Assembly: GCA_949130485.1 (NCBI GenBank) | Contig: OX422183.1 | Location: 5,298,636-5,362,635 of the forward strand | Reading direction: 5' to 3' | Source of the DNA: Agelas oroides | Lineage: Eukaryota; Porifera; Demospongiae; Agelasida; Agelasidae | Length of the DNA stretch: 64,000 bases | In this document: positions 34,521-46,475 of the stretch, one piece after another | Layout: each line of letters begins with the position of its first letter | How positions within the stretch are numbered: the stretch's first letter is position 1 | The notes under the pieces: model-generated | The model's input: only the letters and a program-made list of their open reading frames with translations | What the model was told of the DNA's origin: nothing | Databases searched by the model: none | Made by a program: the position numbers and the translations under genes

Positions 34521-37074
34521 TCGAAACGTCGGCAAGTTATTTTCCAAGCTCAAGTTGGTAACAGATAACCTTCTCTTCATTTATTGCAGAAGCCAACTGA
34601 GAAGCCACTGAAAGAAAGATAGCGCTGTCCAAGACAACCTCGTGTAACTTTTGAACCTTACACACACAATTATGGTCTATCATCACATTCACAAAACGTG
34701 CAGGCCCTCATGATTAGATTAGCCTGAGACAATCAGTGCACTTATTCATAATACAACCTGCCCAATCATTGTGACTAGTACATTTCATCCATCCCACAAC
34801 TCAATAATCTAGTTAGACTGTTTACTTCTGGCTAGGCCATATATGTTTCTAATTAGGAACATTGTTTCTTTAACCCTTTACGCCCCCATAACGTACGACA
34901 GATCTGGATTTGCGTATACTGTGAAGTGGTGCAGTTGCGAATAGTATGTAAAAACATGACTTAATGATACCCATCGCTTCTCTGTGTTGCCCTTCCCTAT
35001 AGCACTGGGGCTTGATGGAGGGCAGGAGGGGAATTGACATATCATGATAGAACAAGCCCTGGGGCACAAACCTGCGTACCATCCCCCTACATATCCCTTA
35101 CAAATACCCCATATCTCCCTGTTGTGCACAGTGTGTGACAGGGAGATATGGGTATTTGTGGAATTCACAAAGAATTTCCAAAGACATCACAACCCATTTG
35201 AGTGGATTGGGACAATCCCGACCAAGTACATGAAGTACCAACCCCTCAGGAAAGATTCCAATGGCAATCCCCCTCCTTTCTCCAACATCCGCCCCAGGTA
35301 TGCAAGGTGGGACATACTACTGATAGGGGCATTATAATCCTGTTGCTATGGCAACAGATACATTGTCTACAAGTCCTCAATTAGACTGTTACATGTAACC
35401 ATGACTTTACTAAACCAATTATAATTATCGACTTAATTGTGTCCAAAGGTCAGCTGACCTGACTGGAAATATCCAATGAAATCAATGAACTATGAATATA
35501 GTTATAACTTGCAATGTGGATAGTATGGGTGTTTCCGTGTTGAAGGTCAAGTGTTGGAGCATTGAGGTCAGTAGGGGGCCCCTCCCCCCTCTGTCTACCA
35601 GGCCAGGTAGACATTGATGTCATTCATGTGATAAAGTAGACCAGGCCTTCTCCCTCAGCTTTTGTAGGTAGACAGAGGGGGGAGTAGCTACTCATAGTCC
35701 TATCCACAAACAACTAACACAATTATCACAAATTTGTAACCTATATAGCACAAGCTACAGCTACAAATGTTGTATTGAATTCGTTATCTGTTACCTAGCA
35801 ACTTGCCCTTAGGCCATACCAATTTAATTTTAATTTTATCTAGGTAGCACTGACGTCACTCACATGATAAAATGGACCAGGCTTTCCCTCTCTCCATATT
35901 TGCATACTGTAACTGGGAGTTGGAAGGCCTGGGAATTAAACTACCCAAGCTATGCACAAGCATCCTCTGTCTCCCATACAACTGTGGTGGTGGTGTTTTG
36001 AAAGTAGCCTCGTTCCCAGGCCTCCCCGCTCCAGAACGCAAACATTGAAGTTGTGCAGGCGGGGAGAGCATTTTTTCTTACATGAGCATAGAGAGGGGGT
36101 AGAGAGACCTTTATTGCATGTGGGCGTACCCGAAGACTCAGAACAGGAAAAAGAGTAAAGGTAGTGGGCAACTTACTACACATATCTAGCTATCGGGGGG
36201 CGAATATCATACACACCGAGCGTTGAACGAATAGTTGGTTGAACAACACGCAAAAAAACTCTGGTCCTATTTCGATTACGTCATGCTCACATGAGAAAAG
36301 ATACCAGGCTCTCCCCACGTATACATATTTGCGTTTGGAGCGGGGGAGCCTGGGAATGAGGCCATTCTGAAAGATATCTTAGGATATGAATCTACAGATC
36401 CCTTTCGGAGCGTCTGGTTGTGAGAATGAGGCTATAGCATGGACACGCTGGATTTATGTGAACTTTTGAACAAGGCACAAAAGCATCTGTGCCCACTACC
36501 ACACTTCAGACTAATCTCAAGCAAGCTAAAGTTCTCGGTGCCCACTAAATGTCCAAACCATGAATACACAATGTCCTTGGAGGGTTTCCGCTATCCCAGT
36601 TACCAACAATCATGTAACACCTGGTTGCATAATTTTCACAGCAAATTATTTCCTCCATAACACCTATGCATTAGGATCTCACCTCAGTTATGTAATTAGC
36701 GTGGCTGCAGACAGCTTTGTGACCTGGGATGACATGCGTACAGTAGCCCATTGTGTGATCCTGGTTTGTGATGAGATGTAAACCAGTGATTTTGAGTGAC
36801 CTGGTTTGTGATTAGATGTTATTCTGAGTGATTTGATGAGATCAAATGCGATCAGAATGATTTGGTGTGATCAAATGTGATCAGAATGATTTGGTGTGAT
36901 CAAATGCGATCAGAATGATTTGATGTGATCCAGAGTGACCTTATGGCAATCTTTTTTCCAAAGCCTCTACCGTTTTTTTTTTTCTTACTCTTGGTTTGTG
37001 TTCACAATAATACAGAGAAGTGGAGGAGTGGCAAATCATACATCACACGAGTGGACGCAAGTTGGACGCGAGGT

Positions 37075-37495
37075 TGAAGGTTGATGCAAGGTGGGTGCAA
37101 GGTTGACGCCAGGTGGACACAAGGTGGGTGCAAGGTTGACACCAGGTTGACGCAAGGTGGATGCAAGGCTGACGCCAGGTGGACACAAGGTGGGTGCAAG
37201 GTTGACACCAGGTTGATGCAAGGTGGACGCAAGGTTGATGCAAGGTGGACGCCAGGTGGACACAAGGTGGATGCAAGGTGGACGCAAGGTGGACGCAAGG
37301 TGGACGCAAGGTGGATGCAAGGTGGATGCAAGGTGGACGCAAGGTTGATGCAAGGTGGACGCAAGGTGGACGCAAGGTGGATGCAAGGTGGACGGACACA
37401 AGGTGGATGCAAGGTGGATGCAAGGTGGACGCAAGGTGGACGCAAGGTGGATGCAAGGTGGACGGACACAAGGTGGATGCAAGGTGGACGTAGTG
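37075..37495 (+). repeat. 11-bp minisatellite (GGTGGACGCAA)
   Basis: About 38 units of GGTGGAYGCAA with scattered variants (GGTTGATGCAA, GCCAGGTGGAC). Because 11 is not a multiple of three and stops are rare, all frames stay open, producing several spurious proteins on both strands. The unit matches an internal piece of MITEs at about 38588 and 59310 (AGGTGGACGCAAGG, GCAAGGTGGACACAAGG). Confidence 0.95.
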
Positions 37496-39220
37496 GTCAC
37501 ATTCTTTTTATGTACCAAGTGAGTTTCTTACTGGTAGTGTTGACCATACTAACATCAGGAGTCCTGACCAGCAGTGGAGCATCCAAATGGATGATTTAGT
37601 GAGTTATTGCAAGTTTGGTCCCCCCTTCAAATCCATCTTGTGTGCCGATGCCGTTTTAATATGTGTTTTTTTTGCCCCTCTTCCACTTCTGTGATTGTGA
37701 GAGTAATTTAAGGAGTACAGGGGGAGCCTGGGGTTAACTTAATTAAGGATTAATGGCTTCAAAGACTGCAGTGGGCTATTGCTGTCACGACTAAGAATTC
37801 TGACTGCAAGTAAGAATTCCGACTACGACTACATGACCATAATATACTTAAATTCAATTACCACTGATTAGTTATTGAGGATTCTCCTGGCCAAATTAAA
37901 CACCAGAGTAGCTTTGTTGAGCTATCTGATCTTAGTTATTCTGAAATTTTAGTTCACGAAACTAAGAATTTTAGTTCATTAAATTAGGAAATATAACCTG
38001 TTACCTAGGCAACATATAAGGCATTTCATTTTTAATCATTTTCAGTATGAGGGGAAAAGTTCACATGTATGACGTCCATTTCTACCTAGGTAGACAGAGG
38101 GGGGGAGGAGTTTCGACCAAAAACACATGCCATGTTTAATGTTTACATTCTTTGTCTTATCAATAAAGCAGCACATTTTCTGTTGCGTAATATTCAGAAT
38201 TTCAGACCTTGGACAGGCAATAAAGGTAGCATTCGTGAATTGCATTTTTGGGGGTTGGGGACCCCTCCCCCCTTTCTGTCTACTTAGGTATGTTACTTAC
38301 ATGATACAATATGCTGGTTCTTCCCTACCTTCATTTTTTCATCCTGTGAAAACTAAACAGCGGGAAAGCCTGGGAATGAGACTAACCTGCCAAGCATACT
38401 GTGAAGTGGAACATCGCCAAGAATTCAAAAGCAGTTCTTTGATCAACAGCTATTTGGTAGTATCCTCGTTCCCAGGCCTCCCCCATTTTTGTTCTTCGGT
38501 TTGCGTTCAGTATAATGCATGGAAGTGGAAGAGCGGCGAAAAATGGGGAAGGCCTGGGAACACTTATCACGTGGACGATGTCAGGTCGACACGAGGTGGA
38601 CGCAAGGGGGGAGGGGTCCACATTCAAGTAACATACTAGGCTTCATCATCAAGCACTCCATCACTAGGCATTCACAAGATCGTGAGTACTCCGCTTGACC
38701 GGTAAGAAACTCGCTCTCAGGTTTATTAACCCTCGGCGCGCATGCGCAGCGAGGGTTACGGTAGTTGTCCTGTGTGTCTGTCTGTCTGTCTGTCTGTCCG
38801 TTTTCTCTATTCTGCCTTCTCGCACTTTTAGGCGTTCAATGAGAGGTATCAGTGGCTACAGCGTGGAAAATGCAGTAAAATTAAAAAGCCGTTTTCTCTA
38901 AAACTGTTTAGTTCAAAAGTTAGAAGCGTTAACTTATAACTTACGGCAACTAAGTCAGTCATTTTCTTCACGTGCAATGTTTCTGTATACCTCTCCGTAA
39001 CACGTACGTAGCGGTAAGGTGTGATCACGTGACTTGGAGCACGCGGTATAGTGTTTTCCGTCGAACGTTTGTGACTGTCTTTTATGAGAGGTTGAGAGGT
39101 ATGCCCACAGTGTAATACCGTAGTGCATGCAATGGAGTGCAATAGGTCTATGCGTCTGAGAAAGGTATGTACACAGTGTAATACCATGGTGCACGTGAAG
39201 AGGTCAGTTTGTGACTGGCC

Positions 39221-39508
39221 ATGCCTTCGCATCGAAGAAAAGGAAAGCACGATGTACTGCTGCCTGAGAACACAATGAAACGTAGAAAAGCCTTACTGTC
39301 TGAGGAAGAGTTATTAGTGGGGAAAGAGAGAGACAAAGTCCGCAAAACAAGTAAGAGAGCTTCTGAAACACGTGAGCAGACTTTGCACTTTGCACAGACT
39401 TTCAAAAAGATCACTTCCAGAATCAGGGCTCTGATGGAACATGCAACACGACTGCTGCTAAAATCCAATTTACTTATCTTTGCAGCTATTTACACAGGAG
39501 CCAGCTGA
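39221..39508 (+). other. Basic open frame of unknown status
   Basis: A 95-codon frame starting MPSHRRKGKHDV is strongly basic and helical in composition (KRRKALLSEEELLVGKERDK). It is followed by the ACAGGAGCCAGCTGA segment seen in the dispersed CTGATGA-type repeats. It could be a relic of a transposon-encoded protein or chance. I recognise no domain. Confidence 0.2.
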
Positions 39509-39651
39509 ACAACCACTGAAAAGAGGAGAAGCATTCATCTGGCCAAAGAGTCGTGTTTTCTGCAAGTGGTTACATTGTTTGCGATGGGCTGGCCACTACC
39601 AACCACAACGGCAGTTTGTATGATGACCCCATTTTCACACAAATATTAGTT

Positions 39652-40082
39652 AGGGCGAGCCTGAGCGAGCCCCAAACTAGCGGGACTGCATTGCAAGATG
39701 CGCGTGTATGTCTGCTTGTGGCCATATGCCGTAAGTTTCAAAAATGTGCATTTAAATACTTCCCGAAAATTGAATGTCCTCGTGCACTTAGTAGGTAGCC
39801 TCAATAGGTGAAGGGCAATGCTGGGCTACTGCCAGAGTGCAGCGTTGGCAACCGTAGTGGAGACGGTTCAAGTTGAAGAACGTATGGCACCTTACTTCTT
39901 GTTTGTCACAGCAGCTATGGACCGACCATCAACGGCAGGCTGCTCGCAGGCAGTACAAATTAAATTATATATTATGCATAAACGGTACTCATAAATGCCA
40001 GCGGTTCAGCTCATGATTTCAGCGTGAAGCTTAGTCTATTCATGTGTAGCCATAGTAGCTGCTTGCTCAGGCTCGTTCTACA
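39652..40082. mobile_element. MITE, GGGGCGAGCCTGAGCGAGC family
   Basis: Starts AGGGCGAGCCTGAGCGAGCC and ends TTGCTCAGGCTCGTTCTACA. The CAAACTAGCGGGACTGCATTGCA part matches in reverse the 2740-2770 and 52270 copies. Orientation is opposite to the 2311-2788 copy. Confidence 0.65.
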
Positions 40083-40567
40083 TTTTCTAGTACGTAGTTG
40101 CTGGGATACAGTCTCCTCTGCACAGAGACGTGTTTCTTACAATTTTCAGTGATCGTTTATTCCATAAAGAAAAGGACATAAGACCCAGCCAGACTTTGAG
40201 TCACTACTGGAAAGTCATACCACAGTTTGCCTCATTGAAGGGTCTTCACGCAGATATTTGTATTTTACAAATCGCTGCAGTACAAGCGGAGGAGCGCCTT
40301 TGCATTTTTGCTCAATGGAAGTTTGTATGGGGAAACATGCATACAGTGGATGCACAACTGGAAAGTGTTAACACTCGATTGAGCTCGCCAAAGGCTTTCT
40401 TCTGATGTGTAGGTATTGAACTTTTGGAAAGACCACAGCTAAGTGCTTTATGAAATGATGTTTTGAACGTTCAGCATCCCTACCATCAGAACCCTGATTA
40501 GGGGGTGACCAGAAATAGTTTTCCTTCCATATAAAAGATAAAAGCCATACAAAGTGTTTTTGTCGCC

Positions 40568-40638
40568 TGTAAGGCCTTGCATTGGTAAGAGCATCTGACT
40601 GGAAATTAGAAGACCCAGGTTTAAATTCTGACTGGATC
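40568..40638 (+). repeat. Degenerate tRNA-like SINE head
   Basis: TTGGTAAGAGCATCTGACTG resembles a D-arm/A-box and anticodon stem, and GGTTTAAATTCTGACTGGATC a decayed B box with acceptor strand. The sequence after it (TCTCGATGTCTTTTT) is shared with the 47179-47251 copy, so both are retroposed modules and not independent tRNA genes. Confidence 0.6.
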
Positions 40639-41070
40639 TCGATGTCTTTTTCTAATATGACAGCTACCAAATACCGTATTTCTTCGATCAGGCACCGCGG
40701 CTACTATTTTTTTCACCGCTCGCTTTCAGCCATAGAAACAAGTCACACAACACAAACAGTCCATGCTGACCATCTTCAGCAGTTATCACACGTGTGCGTG
40801 TGCCACATATACTAGCTGCGACTACTATTTGAGGGTGGTGTTTATTTTGCTCAGAGCTTCCAATTGTGCATATTCGAGGGCGACGTCTATTTGAAGAAAT
40901 ATGGAACGTTGAAAGGGGTTTTAGTTTTTCTCATTCACTTGAATAAAAAACAGGTTTTTCTATCCACGTCTACACTGAAAATAAAAAAAACACTTCCAAC
41001 CTTTATTCACTATATTAGAACAAAAATATTTCACTTGTAAACCAAGCCTGGTAGTGCAGTAAAATTTCAC

Positions 41071-41318
41071 TAGCCTCGTTCCCAGGCCAATCCCAGATTT
41101 TATCTCGCAGCCGTTGAGAAAAATTGGGAGAAGGCCTGGTACCAATACTACGTCATGGACCGGAAATGGTGGACTCGGTTAGTACGTAATGTGGACTCGG
41201 TTTCTATTGACCGAGTCCACCATTTCCGGTCCGTGACGTAGTATTGGTACCAGGCCTTCTCCCGATTTTTCTCCACGGCTGCGAGATAAAATCGGGGAGT
41301 GGCCTGGAAACGAGGCTA
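41071..41318. mobile_element. Nearly perfect foldback MITE with exact 9-bp target duplication
   Basis: TAGCCTCGTTCCCAGGCCAA to the matching AACGAGGCTA end, 248 bp, with arms of about 110 bp (GGTACCAATACTACGTCATG paired with the reverse complement) around a short CTCGG-bounded loop. Target duplication AAATTTCAC at 41062-41070 and 41319-41327. High arm identity implies recent activity or gene conversion. Confidence 0.92.
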
Positions 41319-42433
41319 AAATTTCACCATATTTTATTTCACCAATCAATGTGATTCGAACAGGTTCAGAAGTTGTTGAACCACACCAAACTCATTGGAA
41401 ACTCCCTCCAACTGCCGAAACTCCGCCCACTAACTAATGATGCTGTAAACTAACGTGTTTCTGAAAAATTTGTGCTGGTTCTTGGATATGCTTTACTGAG
41501 AGACTTATAGCCTTCAAGTTGTAGCGACAATTAGCACGCTCTGATGGCATTCCAAGGGCAAGAATCGTGGATGCAAACTACAAGGATCGCTCTATGGACT
41601 AAGTCATGACGGGTGCATTGGGTAAGCTGAAGCCATCTGGTTGGTCAAAATTGGTTATTACGGCTCACCTCGCAGGCTAAGCTTGTCAGTTTAGCACTAG
41701 GTGAGTCATGGGAGGCAATTTAACTGCCAGACCTGTTCAGTCTTGTCGAAAATCTTGCACACCCATTGCACCCATCGTTACTTTCTCCACACTTCTTGAT
41801 ATTGGAATGTCAGTTAATTGTAGTTATCACGTGATCGCATCCTCCTTCCTCTGGTACAAGGTTAAAACTTAAACTTATTCACTTCCTTATTGGATCTGCA
41901 GCCGAGCCTCATTCTCAATTCTCATACAGCTGCTATCCTCACTTCTGGTACGATCACATGGAGAAATTTTTGATTAACATCTCCTGGTTATGAGATTAAG
42001 TGAATGAGGCCACCTACATTCTCCATATTCCTGCTACAATTTCGATAGGAAGGAAGGAAGGCTTGAAATCAGAAGACGTTTTACCAACATTTTGCCTCAG
42101 GGCAAAGGTGAAGAGACAGCGGAAACATTCAGTCAAAATGGCAGCGAAAATTTTTTCGATTTTGTGCTAGAGCCTTTCCATTTATGTAGGAGCCAGCTGA
42201 GAAGACATTGAAGAAACGTTTCCATAACAACCCCGAAAAACGTAAAATGTTCTATTTGTAAGTGGTGAATACTGTATAGCGCAAAATTTTCATGTGGGAT
42301 TCGCAAAATTCTGAAATTATTTCAACGAAAGTTTTTGACATACGAACCTCCGACTGCAAGAGCGTTGATGGACAACATCCACGGGCCTGAATCCGCAAGG
42401 AATGCTCTCCAGAGAGGGTAGGCTTTGCTGATA

Positions 42434-42639
42434 CCGTATAGCGGGAAACTTTCGAGGGAGAAAACTTTCGCGGATTTCGAGGTTTTGTAGCTATTCGCGA
42501 AACTTTTCTCCGCGAAATTGGGGGAGTAGCATCTTTTGGCGGCGACACCAGCGAGCAATCAGCGAAAGTTTTCTCTGTGAAAATCTTATTTCCGTCAAAT
42601 CGCGAAAGTTTTCTCCCTCGAAAGTTTCTCGCTATACGG
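42434..42639. mobile_element. MITE, CCGTATAGCGGGAAATTTTC family
   Basis: Ends CCGTATAGCGGGAAACTTTC and GAAAGTTTCTCGCTATACGG flanked by TA on both sides, 206 bp. An isolated left end of the same family lies just upstream at about 42271. Confidence 0.78.
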
Positions 42640-43868
42640 TAGCTTCGAGCTTGAGCGGACAATGATGTGACATGCAGTGCATGTCAGAGAGAATTAACTA
42701 GGCTTAGCACATTACGTGTGTGACATATATATAGGTTAGTGAAGCCTATATAAAACCCAAGCGCGAAGCGGGTTTTATGAGGCTTTGCGTGGGCTTCTAA
42801 ATTCCATGGATCCCTAGGCTTTGGTGTCTGACCGATTTAGACTATAGCCTGCTGTACTAGCTAGTTACTGTTGCAATGGCATCGTTTGACTCTCAGTACT
42901 GCACTTGGGGATCGAGGCGAAGTCAGGCTGATGAAGCGATGGTACATGTGAACTGGGAAGAGCCAAACAGGGCTGGGCGGGCGAGGCTGACTTCACTGTA
43001 GCTGTACCTGCCACCGGTTCCACCCCTTCTGAGTATAGCGCGGGAGTTTTGAACGAAGCCATCAGAGCTGTTCAACGACGAAGACGAGACTGAAGAGCTA
43101 CTCTGTGGACAGAATACAAAGCAGCTCAGAAACAACACATGGAAGGGAGAAAAACAAAAGACTACAACGCAGTTCAAAGACAACAACTAGGAGGAAGCTA
43201 AGAAGGTGCAAGCCACTGAAGGCCAAAGTTGTTGCCCACTCAAAAGAAAGATGCCAGATGTTTCCAGCAAATTATGTCAGAGTGAGGGAAGTCTTTGGCA
43301 GCAAGTGAGGCGGTCCCTGATAATCACGACAAGAATTCAATATCAACAACTGGAGAAAAATTGAATATTAGTGACTTGGTGTTCTAAGTTGTTTAATTGG
43401 TGTTCTAAGTTGCTAGCTGGTGTTCTAAGTCTTGAACACCTAGTGTCTAGGTCATTTAGAGTACTAACAATTGACCAATCAGGTTGCAGAATGACTTCTA
43501 GCTATAGTCTAAGTGTGGTTAACAGCGAATTTGCAAAAATTTTTTTACAAAACCTACAAAAACCACTATTTGCGAAAATTTAGACCCTTGAAAATTTAGC
43601 GCTATATGGCATAACTTTACACATTTGCAACTCATGTCGATTCTGAATTGGAGTAGCACGCAGGTTACCAAGGTTACTCATGCTTTGATTATTCTGAATT
43701 GGAGTAGTGATTTTAGTGTAATGGAGTACAGTATGCAGGTTACCAAGGGAATGTTGCACATGTACAAACCAGGCTATTTTCATTTTCTTCTCCTTGCATG
43801 AGGATCTGGGGATGTGTCTAAGGCGAAAATTACCAATCTTGAAAAATGTCAAATGTTTAGTAATAGTT

Positions 43869-43976
43869 ATACCATGGTTGCGGGGATTTATCGTCGAAAA
43901 CCACCCCAAACCCACGGGCGCAGCCCAAGGAAGAGGGTGTGGCTTCCGAACGATAAATCCCTAGCAACCATGGTAT
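43869..43976. mobile_element. 108-bp hairpin element
   Basis: Ends ATACCATGGTTGCGGGGATT and AATCCCTAGCAACCATGGTAT are inverted repeats continuing into TATCGT/ACGATA. Non-coding, unclassified. Confidence 0.6.
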
Positions 43977-44134
43977 ATCTGTTATATATCCTACCTCATT
44001 GGTCAATGCGCCATACATCATCCATAGATACTGCATTCAACCTAGCAACAATGGCTTGTCAGTCTTCTAACTTTTGTCTCAGCATGTACGACTGGACTGA
44101 CTGCCCTGGATGAGAAGCCAGTACGGCTGCTAAT

Positions 44135-44422
44135 ATGACCACGCCCAACCAGCTAACGGAGTTGCCATACCCTCAATCTCATGGCGATGCCTCTACTCAA
44201 ACGAACTGCAAACTCTTTGTTGACGATGACAAACTCGCTGCGCTTTCGAAGGGTGTAGTTCCAGCCGGTACGGACAAGTGGGCAAGGTGGGCTTTGACCA
44301 TTTTTGCTGCTTGGATGAACTTAGAAAGCCTTAAGTGAAAAGCACCCCGACGACCCAATGACCAGGCTACGCTGAACACGCACATTTCTAGGTTCGTGCT
44401 AGAAATGCGAAAGTCGAATTGA
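44135..44422 (+). pseudogene. Decayed DUF3504/Crypton-type recombinase fragment
   Basis: The frame from 44135 encodes a segment with FVDDDKLAALSKG, then TDKWARWALTIFAAW, which fits the N-terminal part of the DUF3504 family (a tyrosine-recombinase-derived family related to Crypton elements and to host genes such as ZMYM2 and QRICH1). A TGA at 44336-44338 interrupts the frame. The same frame then continues with LNTHISRFVLEMRKSN, a second family-like segment, before another TGA at 44420. No catalytic region follows. The internal stop and the missing remainder make this a dead transposon relic. The assignment rests on remembered family motifs only. Confidence 0.55.
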
Positions 44423-45889
44423 CTTTTATCCCCTGAAACACTACATGTACACCAGCTGTTCCGCAGACTTCTATTAAAACTACTATGATGAATGCTGTGT
44501 TATTCTGTATACAAGTAATCTTGTAAATATCAATTAAAAAGTACATGAAGAGGGGTTTATGAGAGGGGGTTATCACTTTTAACCCACCCCTGTTACCTAG
44601 GATACAAGGGTGCAGTAGGATATATATGCCACGAGATCAATTCTCATGAGATCAACTTGCCACCAGATCAACTTATCAAGAGATCAAATCTCACGAGATC
44701 AACTAAAAAATCATAAGATTCACGAAGAAAATGTTTAGTGTAATGGAGTACAGTATGCAGGTTACCAAGGCAACTTTGTATATGCACAAACCAGGCTATT
44801 TTTCTTCTTCCCGGATGAGAGCCTGGCCGGGGATGAGTCTAAGGTGAAAATTACCAATCTTGGAAAATGTCAAATGTTTAATGGGCTCAATGTCAGAGAT
44901 CAATTCTCATGAGATCAATTACCACCAGATCAACTTACCATGAGATCAACTTATATATCAAGAGATCAATTCTCATGAGATCAATTACCACCAGATCAAC
45001 TTACCATGAGATCAACTTATATATCAAGAGATCAATTCTCATGAGATGAACTAAAAAATCATAAGATTCACGAAGAAAATGCTACGCGTATTTCTGTCGG
45101 GTTATTTCATGAAAAACATGATTTTGTACGCATGAATTGAGTTAATCCGGTAGAAACTGACATTGCGACATGTTGGCCTTCAGATACCGAGTCGTTTAAC
45201 ACTCTATTTGTAAGTTGTGAATATAATTTTATGCAGTTTGGCAGCACAACTATATTCACGCTTAAAACCAAATGTTTTCATTTTACTCTAAATTCTTATC
45301 TTGTTTAGAAAACAATAGACAATCAGTCTCCAGAAAACGATATGTTTGGACTTTGTTGTCTGTCATTGTAATACTAGCAACGAAATAAGTCGGGAATGGC
45401 TGGGACAAATCCAAGGCCTTCTGCTTAGTAGTCGCAAGCTCCTCCTCCCTCTCCGACCATTTTAGCGTTTGCAGTATGGAATGGTGGGGAGACACCAAAG
45501 CGGAAGAACGGCATAAAGTGGGGGGTGGGAACAGATGGACAGGAAGTGCATGGAGGTGGGAGGTGAGGGAAGCCACATTCATCTTGTATCTACAAGGTAG
45601 AAAGCTTTTAGCCTTTTCTATGACTGGACCCAGCCTTGAATGTTGATTGGGTAAAAGTTGAGAAAGCTAGCCTGTTGAGATACAAAACAGTGATAACCTC
45701 AGCCATTCTAGTTAACCCTGTCCTACCTCCTCTGAGTGTTCCCAGCCCTTCCCCATTTTATTAGCCATTTTTTCACTGCTGTATATTATTGTGAACTAAA
45801 AACTGTGGAGTAAAAAAATGGGGGAGGCCTGGGATGAGGCTGCTATCAGCTTTTCTCAAGTAGTGGGTTGTAATAGTAGCTGTGATAGC

Positions 45890-46262
45890 AAGCACATCAC
45901 AAAACTCCTGCTCTGCATCTGTAGCCTCGTTCCCAGGCCAGATACAAAAATTGCCTGGGAACGAGACTACTGCATCTACTTCTTGTCCATATGCTGCTCC
46001 TACCACAGGAATTCAACATTTTAAAAGTGGTTTCTTTTTTTTGTCTTTCATAAGCTTCCATCTGCAGTAGGGGATATTTCCTCTAGCTCTGCAACAAGTC
46101 ACCCTCACCCCAGGATACTCACTGCATCTGTAGCCTCATTCCCAGGCCAGATATTGCCTGGGAACGAGACTACAGCATCTACTTCTTGTCCATATGCTAC
46201 TTCTACCACAAGAATTCAAAGTTTTAAAAGTGATTTTTTTTGGTCTTTCATAAGCTTCCGTA
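45890..46262. repeat. About 180-bp tandem segmental duplication carrying small MITEs
   Basis: The block GCATCTACTTCTTGTCCATA to TTTCATAAGCTTCC occurs at about 45972-46050 and 46176-46260. Each copy is preceded by a 42-48-bp hairpin (45922-45969 and 46131-46172) with TAGCCTCRTTCCCAGGCCAG ends and GCATCT flanks. Confidence 0.8.
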
Positions 46263-46475
46263 TGCTGTCTGGCTCTGTATCTAGTCTAAACCTCACCCCA
46301 GGATGCTCTCTCACAAACCTTCCTTCTTTCACCCTTCTTTTGATGGAGAACTTTGCTTGTGTCTTAAGTACAAAGTTCTTGCTTAGCTAGACTAAAGGTG
46401 GGTTTTGTTTTTGTTTGTCACTAAGTGGGGGGAGTACAAACTAGTCTTATTTGCAGACCACATCTTTTGCACTTA

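Larger units (their letters stand above)
33230..44134. other. Long gene-poor, repeat-rich stretch
   Basis: Apart from the listed repeats I find no coding exon that I can defend. It also includes: a duplicated repeat with an open frame at 35044-35337 (WDILLIGAL end, unassigned); MITE ends TAGACAGAGGGGGG near 35585-35690 and 38086-38290; a small GC-rich palindrome at about 38731-38757 followed by a TGTC run; and a basic open frame at 39221-39508. None shows a recognised domain. Confidence 0.5.
43711..45081. repeat. Duplicated blocks and GAGATCAA tandem repeat
   Basis: About 150 bp (AGTGTAATGGAGTACAGTAT to GAAAATGTCAAATGTTTA) occurs at 43711-43862 and again at 44735-44882. Between and after these copies (44623-44731 and 44887-45081) lie tandem units of about 18 bp based on GAGATCAACTTACCAYSAGATCAA. 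The recombinase relic at 44135 lies between the duplicated blocks. Confidence 0.75.

Noticed and set aside
37002..37599. Long repetitive open frames on both strands
   Set aside because: They are produced by the 11-bp repeat, which keeps every frame open; no domain or splice support.
43105..43308. Basic open frame
   Set aside because: Lys/Arg-rich but with no domain or repeated relatives; likely chance.
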